Below, piece after piece: positions 18,960 through 26,694 of a stretch of 64,000 nt of DNA. The stretch is taken from the NCBI GenBank assembly GCA_964433675.1, contig CAYSSJ010000001.1:211901-275900 (forward strand). The letters are read 5' to 3'. Each line of letters starts with the position of its first letter. Positions within the stretch are counted from its first letter, which is position 1. A program made the position numbers and the translations under genes. Source of the DNA: CAYSSJ01 sp964433675. GTDB lineage: Bacteria > Cloacimonadota > Cloacimonadia > Cloacimonadales > TCS61. The notes below the pieces were generated by a model that saw only the letters and a list, made by a program, of their open reading frames with translations, was not told the DNA's origin and did not search any database.

Positions 18960-19143
18960 TGGTATCTCCTTCTTTTTTTTGTAATATTATCTGTTTCGCA
19001 CCAATCCTATTACTTATGATGTCCTTTTTTATACTATCAATTTTTATTGTCAATAATATTATCCATTTTTGCTAAAATTTTTTTCTTTACAAAGCAAGCA
19101 AAAATATTTGCTTGTATCTTAGAAAGGGATATTAAGGGAAATT
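18960..19143. promoter_or_regulatory. Divergent promoter region between tldE-like and PHP genes
   Basis: A very A/T-rich 184-bp spacer separating divergent transcription units. The palindromic core ATTGTCAAT near 19046-19054 reads as TTGACA on the minus strand and TTGTCA on the plus strand, so it could provide -35 elements in both directions. TGCTAAAAT downstream on the plus strand resembles an extended -10 but at about 20-bp spacing. Tentative. Confidence 0.3.
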
Positions 19144-19986
19144 ATGAAAGTAGATTTGCATTTGCATACGACGCATTCGGATGGAGTATTGGATATACCC
19201 TCCCTCCTAAAGCTTGCCAAAGAAAATGATTATACGACATTGTCGATAACCGATCACGATACATTAGCCGGTTCTAAAATCGCGCTTTCGTTAGCTAGCA
19301 AATATGGGATAAATATAATCCCGGGAGTCGAAATTAGCAGTATACATATGAATAAAGATATTCACATTCTTGCTTATTTTGTCGATCTTGCCAACTATGA
19401 ATTTGAGAATATGTTGAATAAGATCAGCAAGGGAAGATATCTGCGTGCTCAAAAGATCATCGAAAGATTAAGGACGATGGGGATTAAGTTGGAATTCGAT
19501 ACGGTGCTCGGACTAGCAGGTAAAGCTAATCTAATTGGTCGTCCGCATATTGCTCGTGCATTAATTGATGCCGGTTATTGTACCACGAAATGGGATGTTT
19601 TTGATCGATTTCTCGGTGATGAATGCCCGGCTTTTGTGCCCAAACCTTCCCCAGATACGGAAGATGTGATTAAGTTAGTCAAAAAAATGGGTGGGATCAC
19701 TTCTATAGCACATCCACATAAGATAAATAACGATCTCATCGTTCAAGAGATTATCGAAATGGGAGTGGACGGATTGGAAGTATTCTACTCCAAATCAGAT
19801 GAAAACACGATAAGATATTATAACAAAATGGCACAAAAAAACGGTTTACTGAGAACCGGTGGGACAGATTTCCATGGTGATGGTTTCGAGATGGATACTT
19901 TCGGTTCTTTCAGTGTACCACATTTTGTATTGGAAGAAATGATCTTAGCAAAGGAGGAAATGTGGAAAAATTTGAAAAGCTTATAG
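19144..19986 (+). CDS. PHP-domain phosphoesterase
   Basis: A 280-residue metal-dependent phosphoesterase of the polymerase-and-histidinol-phosphatase fold. Visible metal ligands: the N-terminal D-L-H-L-H-T-T-H-S-D-G, the T-D-H-D-T segment near residue 38, G-V-E-I-S near 60, an R-P-H-I-A-R segment, I-A-H-P-H near 190 and the late G-G-T-D-F-H-G-D. Length and motifs fit the TrpH/RnmC-like group, whose studied members hydrolyse 3',5'-nucleoside bisphosphates or trim RNA 5' ends; that exact role is inference. The next gene overlaps its 3' end by 25 bp, implying translational coupling. Confidence 0.85.
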   Translation: MKVDLHLHTTHSDGVLDIPSLLKLAKENDYTTLSITDHDTLAGSKIALSLASKYGINIIPGVEISSIHMNKDIHILAYFVDLANYEFENMLNKISKGRYLRAQKIIERLRTMGIKLEFDTVLGLAGKANLIGRPHIARALIDAGYCTTKWDVFDRFLGDECPAFVPKPSPDTEDVIKLVKKMGGITSIAHPHKINNDLIVQEIIEMGVDGLEVFYSKSDENTIRYYNKMAQKNGLLRTGGTDFHGDGFEMDTFGSFSVPHFVLEEMILAKEEMWKNLKSL

Positions 19987-20522
19987 ACATCAATAAGAAA
20001 AAGGGACTACCCAGAAAATATCGCTTCAATCAATTCATCAGATGGTTCGCTTTGATATTTGGAGTTGCAGCTATTCTATATGCTATTTGGGTCATCATAT
20101 ATAGATTGGATTCCGACAGCTCCACTGTTTTTGTCATCATCCCGATATTGATATTGGTATTCGCAGGGAATACGGTCATCAAGAATTTGATCAATGTGAA
20201 TACGGTTATCTTTCGTAATGATTCGATCGTCTTTAAGTATATAGCGAAAAAGAGTGTAACCATCCCATGGGAGCGCATAAAAAAACTGCAGATAGACAAA
20301 AGCAGAAGACGACATTTCGTCATTGTTTACGACCGGAATTTAGAAGAGAAACATCTTTATTTTCCACTCGGATTTCCTGACATTCTGGAAATTGTTAATA
20401 GTATATACGAAATGTGTCCGGATATAGAACTTGATGACTTCATGTCCAAAGTGATAATCTCTCCCAAAGAACGGGCTAAAGCAAAATTACAAAAGAATAC
20501 CTCGGAAACCGAAGATGAATAA
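19962..20522 (+). CDS. Small membrane protein with PH-like domain
   Basis: A 186-residue protein starting at GTG 19962, behind AAGGAGG, inside the end of the PHP gene. Two hydrophobic helices (about residues 24-48 and 53-75) are followed by a ~75-residue soluble part whose strand pattern (V-I-F-R-N-D-S-I-V-F-K, then T-I-P-W-E-R-I-K-K-L) resembles bacterial PH-like domains. The C-terminus is charged. No enzymatic motif is seen. The overlap with the PHP gene and the 3-bp gap to the glycosyltransferase suggest one transcript. Function unknown. Confidence 0.75.
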   Translation: MEKFEKLIDINKKKGLPRKYRFNQFIRWFALIFGVAAILYAIWVIIYRLDSDSSTVFVIIPILILVFAGNTVIKNLINVNTVIFRNDSIVFKYIAKKSVTIPWERIKKLQIDKSRRRHFVIVYDRNLEEKHLYFPLGFPDILEIVNSIYEMCPDIELDDFMSKVIISPKERAKAKLQKNTSETEDE

Positions 20523-20525
20523 AAA

Positions 20526-21674
20526 ATGAGGATATGTATAGTCGGTCCTTATCCCCCTTTCAGAGGGGGGATCGCTCAGTTTAATTATTACTTGGCAAAA
20601 CAGTTGCAGCTTAGAGGGCACCATACGATAATAATCAACTTCAAAAAACAATATCCAAAACTGTTGTTTCCCGGTGAAAAGCAACTAACAAATGACGCCG
20701 AAACTAGTGATGATATAGAGAGTTATAGGGTATTGACTCCATATGATCCGTTTAGCTTCAGACAGAGTTTTGAAAAGATAAAAAGAAATAGACCGGATAT
20801 TGTTATCTTCGCATATTGGATACCATTTATGGCGCCGGCATATACCTGGATAGCTAAAAGGTTGAAAAAAAAATCTATCACAACGGCAGCCTTGTTACAC
20901 AACATTCAATTTCATGAGAAATGGCCGGCAGGCAATTATCTCTCTCACTCATTTCTAAAGCAAATCGATCTAATTATCACACTCTCAGATACAGTTAAGA
21001 GAGATGTCAGCTGTTTGATCTCAGGTAAGCAAATGATAAATGCATTCCATCCATTGTACAAGAGTTTTGATAACAAAAGATACGATGCTCTTTCTGCAAA
21101 GAAAGAACTGGGATTAGAAAAAAAAGAAGTGCTCCTATTTTTCGGCTTTATCAAACCTTATAAGGGTTTGGATATTTTGATAGAAGCTTTTGCAAAGCTG
21201 AGCAAAGAAATAGAAAATCTGCATCTTCTTATCGTCGGTGAGGTATATGGTAGTGACAGATCCTATGATGAGATGATAACTCGTTATGGCTTAGAAGATA
21301 AGTGTACATTCGTAAAAGAGTTCGTGCCCGATAATCAGATCGAGAAATACTTCAAAGCAGCAAAGATACTGGTACTACCATACAGACATGCTACCCAAAG
21401 TGGTGTCTTACAAATTGCTTATAGTATGAAGCTCGGAGTAGTAGTTACTCCGGTTGGTAGTTTGCCCGATATGGTAGATAAAGGTAAGACAGGCATGGTG
21501 GCAGCAGATACAACACCTGAGTCATTATCCGAAGCTATCAAATCTTGTTTAGAGATAGCAGATGATGTGATCAAGAAAAAAATCGAGAATAAAAACAAAC
21601 AATATGGCTGGGATTCATTTGTAGAATTATTGGAAGTGGGTATAAAAAAAACTGCTCTGCAACTAACCAAGTAA
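20526..21674 (+). CDS. Family 4 glycosyltransferase (GT-B fold)
   Basis: A 382-residue sugar transferase. The N-terminus has the glycine-rich G-P-Y-P-P-F-R-G-G-I-A-Q acceptor loop; the C-terminal half has F-F-G-F-I-K-P-Y-K-G-L-D, L-L-I-V-G-E, the K-I-L-V-L-P-Y-R segment and a G-V-L-Q-I-A-Y-S-M-K-L-G-V region where GT4 enzymes bind the nucleotide-sugar. There is no signal peptide, so it acts at the cytoplasmic face, probably on a lipid- or protein-linked glycan. Donor and acceptor cannot be told from sequence. Its final ~30 bases also form part of the terminator of the opposing ribosomal operon. Confidence 0.88.
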   Translation: MRICIVGPYPPFRGGIAQFNYYLAKQLQLRGHHTIIINFKKQYPKLLFPGEKQLTNDAETSDDIESYRVLTPYDPFSFRQSFEKIKRNRPDIVIFAYWIPFMAPAYTWIAKRLKKKSITTAALLHNIQFHEKWPAGNYLSHSFLKQIDLIITLSDTVKRDVSCLISGKQMINAFHPLYKSFDNKRYDALSAKKELGLEKKEVLLFFGFIKPYKGLDILIEAFAKLSKEIENLHLLIVGEVYGSDRSYDEMITRYGLEDKCTFVKEFVPDNQIEKYFKAAKILVLPYRHATQSGVLQIAYSMKLGVVVTPVGSLPDMVDKGKTGMVAADTTPESLSEAIKSCLEIADDVIKKKIENKNKQYGWDSFVELLEVGIKKTALQLTK

Positions 21675-21698
21675 ATGGTTTATATCACAGAGCAGTTT
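21641..21698 (-). terminator. Terminator of the minus-strand ribosomal operon, inside the GT4 gene end
   Basis: Read on the minus strand, AAACTGCTCTG (21698-21688) pairs perfectly with CAGAGCAGTTT (21659-21649). The loop can form an inner AACCA/TGGTT hairpin, and the stem runs into eight T residues. It ends transcription after the ferredoxin gene. It spans the stop codon of the opposing glycosyltransferase gene. Confidence 0.8.
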
Positions 21699-21709
21699 AC
21701 GATTTGCTA

Positions 21710-21895
21710 TTATTTCACTTTACCTTGTATAGCTTCTATAGGGCAGGCATCTTTGCATTTGCCGCATGATATACAAGCATCAGTGATAACATACTTATCA
21801 TCACCATCGATGATAGCATCTGCCGGACATATATCCATACAAATACCGCATCTCATACATTCTGAGGTGATGATGAAAGTCAAAGATGAACTCAT
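21710..21895 (-). CDS. 2[4Fe-4S] ferredoxin
   Basis: A 61-residue electron carrier with two clostridial-type cluster motifs, C-x2-C-x2-C-x3-C-P (residues ~13-24) and C-I-S-C-G-K-C-K-D-A-C-P (~42-53). Low-potential ferredoxins of this size serve oxidoreductases in fermentation. It lies 14 bp after frr and just before the strong minus-strand terminator, so it is apparently co-transcribed with the ribosomal-protein operon, an unusual place for a ferredoxin. Confidence 0.92.
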   Translation of the reverse strand: MSSSLTFIITSECMRCGICMDICPADAIIDGDDKYVITDACISCGKCKDACPIEAIQGKVK

Positions 21896-21909
21896 GACAA
21901 AATGCTAGC

Positions 21910-22464
21910 TTACACTTCCATTATCTCAGATTCTTTTGATTTGGCAGCTTCAGAAATTTTATCTATCCACTTGTCAGTAAGTTCCTGAATATCCTTCATT
22001 AGTTTTTTACACTCATCTTCGGAGATCTCACTATCTTTTTCCATCGCTTTTGCTTGATCATTCCCAGTTCTTCTGATATTGCGGATCTCGATTTTGGCAT
22101 CCTCAGCCATTTTTTTGATCTGTTTGACAATATCTCTTCTGGTCTCTTCTGTAAGTGGCTGGAAAGGTAGTCTAATCACTTTGCCATCGTTATCCGGAGT
22201 AACACCGATGTTCGATGCTAAAATCGCTTTCTCAATTTGCTGAAGGATAGATTTATCCCAAGGTTGGATAACGATAAGACGCGGCTCCGGGATAGATATA
22301 TTACAAAGCTGTTTGATGGGAGAATTCTGACCATAATAATCGATCCTCACATCTTCCAAGGCTGCCACATTTGCTCTTCCGGTACGGGTTTTGGAAAACT
22401 GACGTAACAATGCATCGAATGCATCCTGCATTTTCTTTTCTAAATCTGTTAAGATTTGTTCCAT
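21910..22464 (-). CDS. frr: Ribosome recycling factor
   Basis: Splits post-termination ribosomes together with EF-G. I start it at 22464 (M-E-Q-I-L-T, 184 residues), because AAGGAG lies 6 nt before this ATG; the in-frame ATG at 22479 sits upstream of that site and overlaps the pyrH stop. Family marks: F-S-K-T-R-T-G-R-A-N, I-Q-P-W-D-K-S near residue 70, the P-D-N-D-G-K-V-I-R-L-P segment, and the helical L-T-E-E-T-R-R-D-I-V-K. It directly follows pyrH, the standard order. Confidence 0.95.
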   Translation of the reverse strand: MEQILTDLEKKMQDAFDALLRQFSKTRTGRANVAALEDVRIDYYGQNSPIKQLCNISIPEPRLIVIQPWDKSILQQIEKAILASNIGVTPDNDGKVIRLPFQPLTEETRRDIVKQIKKMAEDAKIEIRNIRRTGNDQAKAMEKDSEISEDECKKLMKDIQELTDKWIDKISEAAKSKESEIMEV

Positions 22465-22475
22465 GACTGTCTCCT

Positions 22476-23204
22476 TCATTTATGAACGAAAGTTCCGACT
22501 TCTTTTTCCAAGATTGCTCTTTTTAGATTACCGGGTTCCATTGTATTGAACACTTTGATTGGCATGGCAAATTCACGAGCTAATGAGAAGGCAGTTAAGT
22601 CCATAATTTTTAGCGATTTGTTGATAGCTTCGTCATAGGTGAGATTTTGATAAAAGGTTGCATTTTTGTCTTTTTGCGGATCGGTGCTAAATACACCGTC
22701 CACTTTTGTTCCTTTGAGTACCAGATCGGCATCCAGCTCAATAGCTCGAAGAACTGCTGCTGTGTCTGTCGTGAAGAAAGGGTTACCGGTTCCGGCACAG
22801 AAGAGACAAATCTTGCCTTCATCAAGTGATGTATTAGCACGGCTGGGTGTGTAGAATTTGGCAACTCTATCCAATTGAATTGCCGAGAATAACTCGCTCA
22901 CATAATTGCGTTTTTTCAACAAATCACTGACGATCAAGGCATTTTGAACCGTAGCCAACATGCCGACATTGTCTCCTACAAAGCGAGTAAGCTCCTCTCC
23001 AATTGATGAATTGCCACGGAAGACATTCCCGCCGCCTAAAACAATCCCGACACTCAGACCAAGGTTTTTTACCTCTATGATCTCATTGACTATATAGTTT
23101 ATGGATTCCATATCGAATCCGAAACCGTTTTTCCCTGCTAAGATTTCACCGCTTAGTTTTAGGATTACTTTATGAATCTTCTCAGGCTCATAAAAAGCAG
23201 ACAT
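22476..23204 (-). CDS. pyrH: UMP kinase
   Basis: Phosphorylates UMP to UDP; a hexameric amino-acid-kinase-fold enzyme, usually allosterically controlled by GTP/UTP. In its 242 residues: V-I-L-K-L-S-G-E at the start, the G-I-V-L-G-G-G-N-V-F-R-G loop, a F-C-A-G-T-G-N-P-F-F-T-T-D-T-A-A segment, and the conserved K-G-T-K-V-D-G-V-F. It lies 2 bp after tsf. Confidence 0.95.
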   Translation of the reverse strand: MSAFYEPEKIHKVILKLSGEILAGKNGFGFDMESINYIVNEIIEVKNLGLSVGIVLGGGNVFRGNSSIGEELTRFVGDNVGMLATVQNALIVSDLLKKRNYVSELFSAIQLDRVAKFYTPSRANTSLDEGKICLFCAGTGNPFFTTDTAAVLRAIELDADLVLKGTKVDGVFSTDPQKDKNATFYQNLTYDEAINKSLKIMDLTAFSLAREFAMPIKVFNTMEPGNLKRAILEKEVGTFVHK

Positions 23205-23206
23205 TA

Positions 23207-23800
23207 CTATTCACCCAAAGAATATCTTACAAAGCGGGATACTTGGATGTTTTCTCCCAAAGCCACTATCGCTTCATTGATGATATCATTGACGGTTTTG
23301 TCCGGATCTTTGATATACTCTTGTTCCAACAAACAAGATTGTTTGATGTATTTCTCGATTTGTCCGTCAACGATCTTATCGATTATTTTTTCCGGTTTAC
23401 CTTCATTCAGAGCTGTATTTTTTAGGATTTCACGCTCATCGTCTATATTTTTTTTATCCAAATCTTCTCGAGAGACAGCCAATGGATTGCTGGCAGCGAT
23501 CTGCATGGATAAGTCTTTGCACAAGTCGATAAACATATCATTCTGAGCTACGAAATCGGTTTCGCAATTAACTTCGAGCAGAACGCCAATGCTGCCGTTT
23601 CCATGGATGTAAGCATGTACCCTACCTTCTTTGGTGGCACGCTCGGCTTTCTTTGCTGCTTTACTGATGCCTTTTTCACGCAGATATTTGATGGCAGCTT
23701 CCATATCACCGTTACACTCTTTCAATGCTTTTTTACAATCCATCATACCGGCGTTTGTTTTTTTTCTGAGATCCATTACTTGTTTTGCTGATATATCCAT
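23207..23800 (-). CDS. tsf: Elongation factor Ts
   Basis: Nucleotide exchange factor for EF-Tu. The 197-residue protein has the family opening V-M-D-L-R-K-K-T-N-A-G-M-M-D-C-K-K-A-L, then L-R-E-K-G-I-S-K-A, a central V-E/V-N-C-E-T-D-F-V-A-Q-N segment and a terminal region with the D-P-D-K-T-V motif. At 197 residues it is of the short class, lacking part of the larger E. coli core. It follows rpsB after 16 bp. Confidence 0.95.
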   Translation of the reverse strand: MDISAKQVMDLRKKTNAGMMDCKKALKECNGDMEAAIKYLREKGISKAAKKAERATKEGRVHAYIHGNGSIGVLLEVNCETDFVAQNDMFIDLCKDLSMQIAASNPLAVSREDLDKKNIDDEREILKNTALNEGKPEKIIDKIVDGQIEKYIKQSCLLEQEYIKDPDKTVNDIINEAIVALGENIQVSRFVRYSLGE

Positions 23801-23816
23801 ATATTATCTCCTCATT

Positions 23817-24692
23817 TTACTCACTATCATCAGTTGTTTTTTTTGTCTTTTTGGTTTTTTTCGAGACAGGCTTCTCTTCCTTCTCTTTTTTGTCTTTATC
23901 CTCAAAATCTTTGCTTTTGTCTTGTTCTTCTTTCGTTTTGGAAGTTTCTTCTGCTTTAGTTTCGCCTGTCTCTTCAGTCTCTTCTTCAGCTATATCCAAG
24001 CCTTCCAAATACTGCTGTTTTCCTTCGATGACGGCATTAGCGACAACATCTGAGATTAGATTGATAGCTCTGATAGCATCGTCATTTGCAGGGATAACAT
24101 AATCAATCAGATCAGGATCGCAATTTGTGTCCACCATAGCAACTACTGGAATACCGAGTATTCTGGCTTCATTCAAAGCGATCCGTTCTTTTAAGATATC
24201 TACGATGAAGACTGCACCGGGAAGTTCTTCCATATCACGAATACCACCCAAACCTTTCATAATACGATCATATTCTTTTTTCATTCGGGTGGCTTCTAAT
24301 TTTGTGAAACTGGAGATTGTACCGTCTTCGACGATTTGTTCGTAATACTTCAGTTTCTCCACACTTTTTCTGATCGTCTTATTATTGGTTAGCATTCCAC
24401 CATACCAGCGGTTGCTGACATAAAAAGATCCGCTTTTTTTTGCAGCGTTTTCTATAGACTCTTTGGCTTGCTTTTTGGTGCCGACGAATAGAACTGATTT
24501 CCCTTGGGCAGAAATATCTTTGATAAACATATAAGCTTCATTTACAGCGTCTAAAGTCTGTTTTAAGTCCAATATATGAATCCCGTTTCTTTTGATGAAG
24601 ATATAGCTTTCCATCTTGGGATTCCACTTGTAGGTCTGATGACCAAAATGCACACCGCTTTCCAGCAGTGCTTTCATTGTAATTACCGACAT
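23817..24692 (-). CDS. rpsB: Ribosomal protein uS2 with charged C-terminal tail
   Basis: Small-subunit protein S2. Family features: the opening L-L-E-S-G-V-H-F-G-H-Q-T, W-N-P-K-M, the R-W-Y-G-G-M-L-T-N segment and I-P-V-V-A-M-V-D-T-N-C-D-P. Of 291 residues, the last ~60 (about 231-291) form a low-complexity Glu/Lys/Thr-rich extension beyond the normal ~230-residue core. The start ATG 24692 lies about 10 nt from AAGGAG. It follows rpsI by a 108-bp spacer, the longest in this operon. Confidence 0.95.
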   Translation of the reverse strand: MSVITMKALLESGVHFGHQTYKWNPKMESYIFIKRNGIHILDLKQTLDAVNEAYMFIKDISAQGKSVLFVGTKKQAKESIENAAKKSGSFYVSNRWYGGMLTNNKTIRKSVEKLKYYEQIVEDGTISSFTKLEATRMKKEYDRIMKGLGGIRDMEELPGAVFIVDILKERIALNEARILGIPVVAMVDTNCDPDLIDYVIPANDDAIRAINLISDVVANAVIEGKQQYLEGLDIAEEETEETGETKAEETSKTKEEQDKSKDFEDKDKKEKEEKPVSKKTKKTKKTTDDSE

Positions 24693-24800
24693 TGTTTCAT
24701 TACTCCTTTTCTACGGTTATTTTTCACTGTCTGATACATTTGCAATCCAATCCTGAAACAGGACACCGCCATGCAATACCAGGCAGATAGAATCTTAATA

Positions 24801-25187
24801 TTAACGTTTTGAGAACTGAAATCTCTTTCTTGCTTTCGGTTGACCGGTTTTTTTACGCTCAACCATACGAGGATCTCGTGTGAGCAGCCCTTTCTTTTTC
24901 AGAACCGGTCGCAATTCCTCATCGTATTTGATCAAAGCACGAGAGATACCCAAACGAATCGCTCCTGCCTGACCGGAAAGACCACCACCTTTTACTGTGG
25001 CATGGATATCTACTTTTTCAGATAGTCCGACCAACTGTAATGGCTGTTCCACTATCATCTCCAGGGTCTCTCTGGCAAGATAAGATTTCATGGTTTTTTT
25101 GTTTGCGATACGCTTGCCGGTACCGGGAGTCAACCGGACACGGGCTACAGCATCTTTTCTTCTTCCTGTAGCATCAAAATACTGCAT
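24801..25187 (-). CDS. rpsI: Ribosomal protein uS9
   Basis: Small-subunit S9, 128 residues. It has the T-G-R-R-K-D-A-V-A-R-V start, the G-G-G-L-S-G-Q-A-G-A-I-R-L-G-I motif and the basic tail ending F-Q-F-S-K-R that reaches the P-site tRNA. Its ATG overlaps the rplM stop by one base (TAATG), indicating translational coupling. Confidence 0.96.
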   Translation of the reverse strand: MQYFDATGRRKDAVARVRLTPGTGKRIANKKTMKSYLARETLEMIVEQPLQLVGLSEKVDIHATVKGGGLSGQAGAIRLGISRALIKYDEELRPVLKKKGLLTRDPRMVERKKTGQPKARKRFQFSKR

Positions 25188-25633
25188 TATTCATCCTCCT
25201 GAGTTTTAAACTTCAATTCGGTAGGTTGTTGAGCTTTGTGTGGATGCTCCTCGCCGGCATAAACTTTCAGTTTTTGAATAATCTGGCGTCCTAACCTGTT
25301 TTTAGGAAGCATTCCTTTAACTGCATGGATTAGAATGTCTTCCGGATTTTTCTGCATCATATTCTTATATGGAATTTTTTTCAACCCACCAGGATAACCA
25401 CTGAAACGGGAATATGTCTTCTGCAATTCCTTGCTTCCACTCAATTTGACTTTTTCTGCGTTGATAACAACGACATAATCGCCTGTGTCGAGATGTGGAC
25501 TGAAATATGGTTTATTTTTACCACGTAAAATCGATGCGATTTGACTAGCCAATCTCCCCACTACATGATCATTGGCATCGACTAAATACCAGTCATGCTG
25601 GATCTGATCAGCTTTTGGTATAGCTGTTTTCAT
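25187..25633 (-). CDS. rplM: Ribosomal protein uL13
   Basis: Large-subunit L13, 148 residues from ATG 25633; that ATG is 5 nt after AAGGAG, whereas the preceding in-frame GTG is too close. Features: W-Y-L-V-D-A, G-R-L-A-S-Q-I-A, the D-T-G-D-Y-V-V-V-I-N-A segment and M-L-P-K-N-R-L-G-R. First gene of the rplM-rpsI-rpsB-tsf-pyrH-frr-ferredoxin unit. Confidence 0.95.
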   Translation of the reverse strand: MKTAIPKADQIQHDWYLVDANDHVVGRLASQIASILRGKNKPYFSPHLDTGDYVVVINAEKVKLSGSKELQKTYSRFSGYPGGLKKIPYKNMMQKNPEDILIHAVKGMLPKNRLGRQIIQKLKVYAGEEHPHKAQQPTELKFKTQEDE

Positions 25634-25673
25634 CACTTCTCCTTATCACTCCTTAAAATATCTTTTATTTATT

Positions 25674-25720
25674 GATGATCGAGACAAAACAAAATATTTA
25701 AAGTGTGGTTTTACTGTCAA
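25674..25720 (-). promoter_or_regulatory. Candidate promoter of the rplM operon
   Basis: On the minus strand TTGACA (25720-25715) is followed after 18 bp by TATTTT, leaving roughly 50 bp of leader to the rplM start. The -35 is perfect and the -10 matches 4 of 6 positions. On the other strand a TTGTCA at 25758-25763 may serve the M23 peptidase gene, 54 bp before its start. Confidence 0.45.
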
Positions 25721-25811
25721 GTACAATGAATTGCTATCTAAATTTTGCATAAAACAATTGTCAAAATAACTGGCTTACATTTTTTTGAAAAGAAAAAAAG
25801 GATGAAAAAAT

Positions 25812-26567
25812 ATGAAGACAGCAGCGAAAATAAGATTGATCATTTTTGCGATCATGATAGCGATCATAGCTGTTCAAGCAGTTGTGCTACACAATCAATC
25901 TAAAAAAATGAATTATGTTACTATCCTTACTTATGAAGATGGGCAGATGCTTTCTTTGGATGTAAGAAATCTAGAAGAACATGTAATCATGGTAACTCCC
26001 GATTTTGTGGATAGATTTAGCACATATAGCTCTCCATTTAATGATGGCAAAACTTTTGCTGAATTGATCAGAGATAACCTCAGAAATAGAGCTGTAGATC
26101 ACTATGGAACACCCAGAGGAACTTCACAACTCAGAAGAATTCACGAAGGAATCGACCTCTTTGTGCCGGAAAACACACCGGTATATCCGCTAACAGATTA
26201 TGGTATTGTCACCGAAGTTAGCGACGATCCAAACTATCTTTTGGAATCAGAGGCTAGGACCGGCGACGGAGAAGTAACTACTACTATGGTCGAGTATGGC
26301 AAGACGGTAAGGGTTCTCTATCCCGAAGGAATAGAAAGTCTTTATACTCATCTGAATGAAGTAAGTGTTTCTGCCGGACAAGAAGTTTTCAAAGATACCC
26401 AGTTGGGGCTTACAGGGGTAACCGGTAATCTGAGGCGCAGCGGTAAAGACTCTCATCTACATCTGGAGTTACGCGATAAAAACAACCAATCTGTCGATCC
26501 CCGGCACAGATTACATTTTGAGCAGGCTTCTTTGAGACATTTTCTTCAATATCTAAAGTTGGACTAG
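25812..26567 (+). CDS. M23-family peptidoglycan endopeptidase-like protein
   Basis: A 251-residue membrane-anchored or exported LytM-type protein. Residues 8-28 form one hydrophobic segment (signal anchor). The catalytic domain has both zinc motifs: H-E-G-I-D (His111, Asp115) and H-L-H-L-E (His215, His217), so it could be an active cell-wall endopeptidase, although many relatives are inactive amidase activators. The start ATG 25812 has AAAAAGGATG upstream. It stands alone, divergent from the rplM operon, with 127 bp before the next gene. Confidence 0.88.
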   Translation: MKTAAKIRLIIFAIMIAIIAVQAVVLHNQSKKMNYVTILTYEDGQMLSLDVRNLEEHVIMVTPDFVDRFSTYSSPFNDGKTFAELIRDNLRNRAVDHYGTPRGTSQLRRIHEGIDLFVPENTPVYPLTDYGIVTEVSDDPNYLLESEARTGDGEVTTTMVEYGKTVRVLYPEGIESLYTHLNEVSVSAGQEVFKDTQLGLTGVTGNLRRSGKDSHLHLELRDKNNQSVDPRHRLHFEQASLRHFLQYLKLD

Positions 26568-26694
26568 AAACTTAAATCGATCAGATATGCTAAGCGTTAT
26601 TATAAACGGTTTACTGAGGATAAGTCTTGCTTTTCGCTTGACACCAGATAAGTATGTCCAATTTTCAAAAACAAAAATATTTTGAGAGGAGATA
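26568..26694 (+). promoter_or_regulatory. Spacer with candidate promoter for the oxidoreductase operon
   Basis: TTGACA at 26638-26643 lies 57 bp before the start of the flavin/iron-sulfur oxidoreductase gene. TTTTCA at 18-bp spacing is a poor -10. AGAGGAG precedes the ATG. Nothing else was recognised here. Confidence 0.3.
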
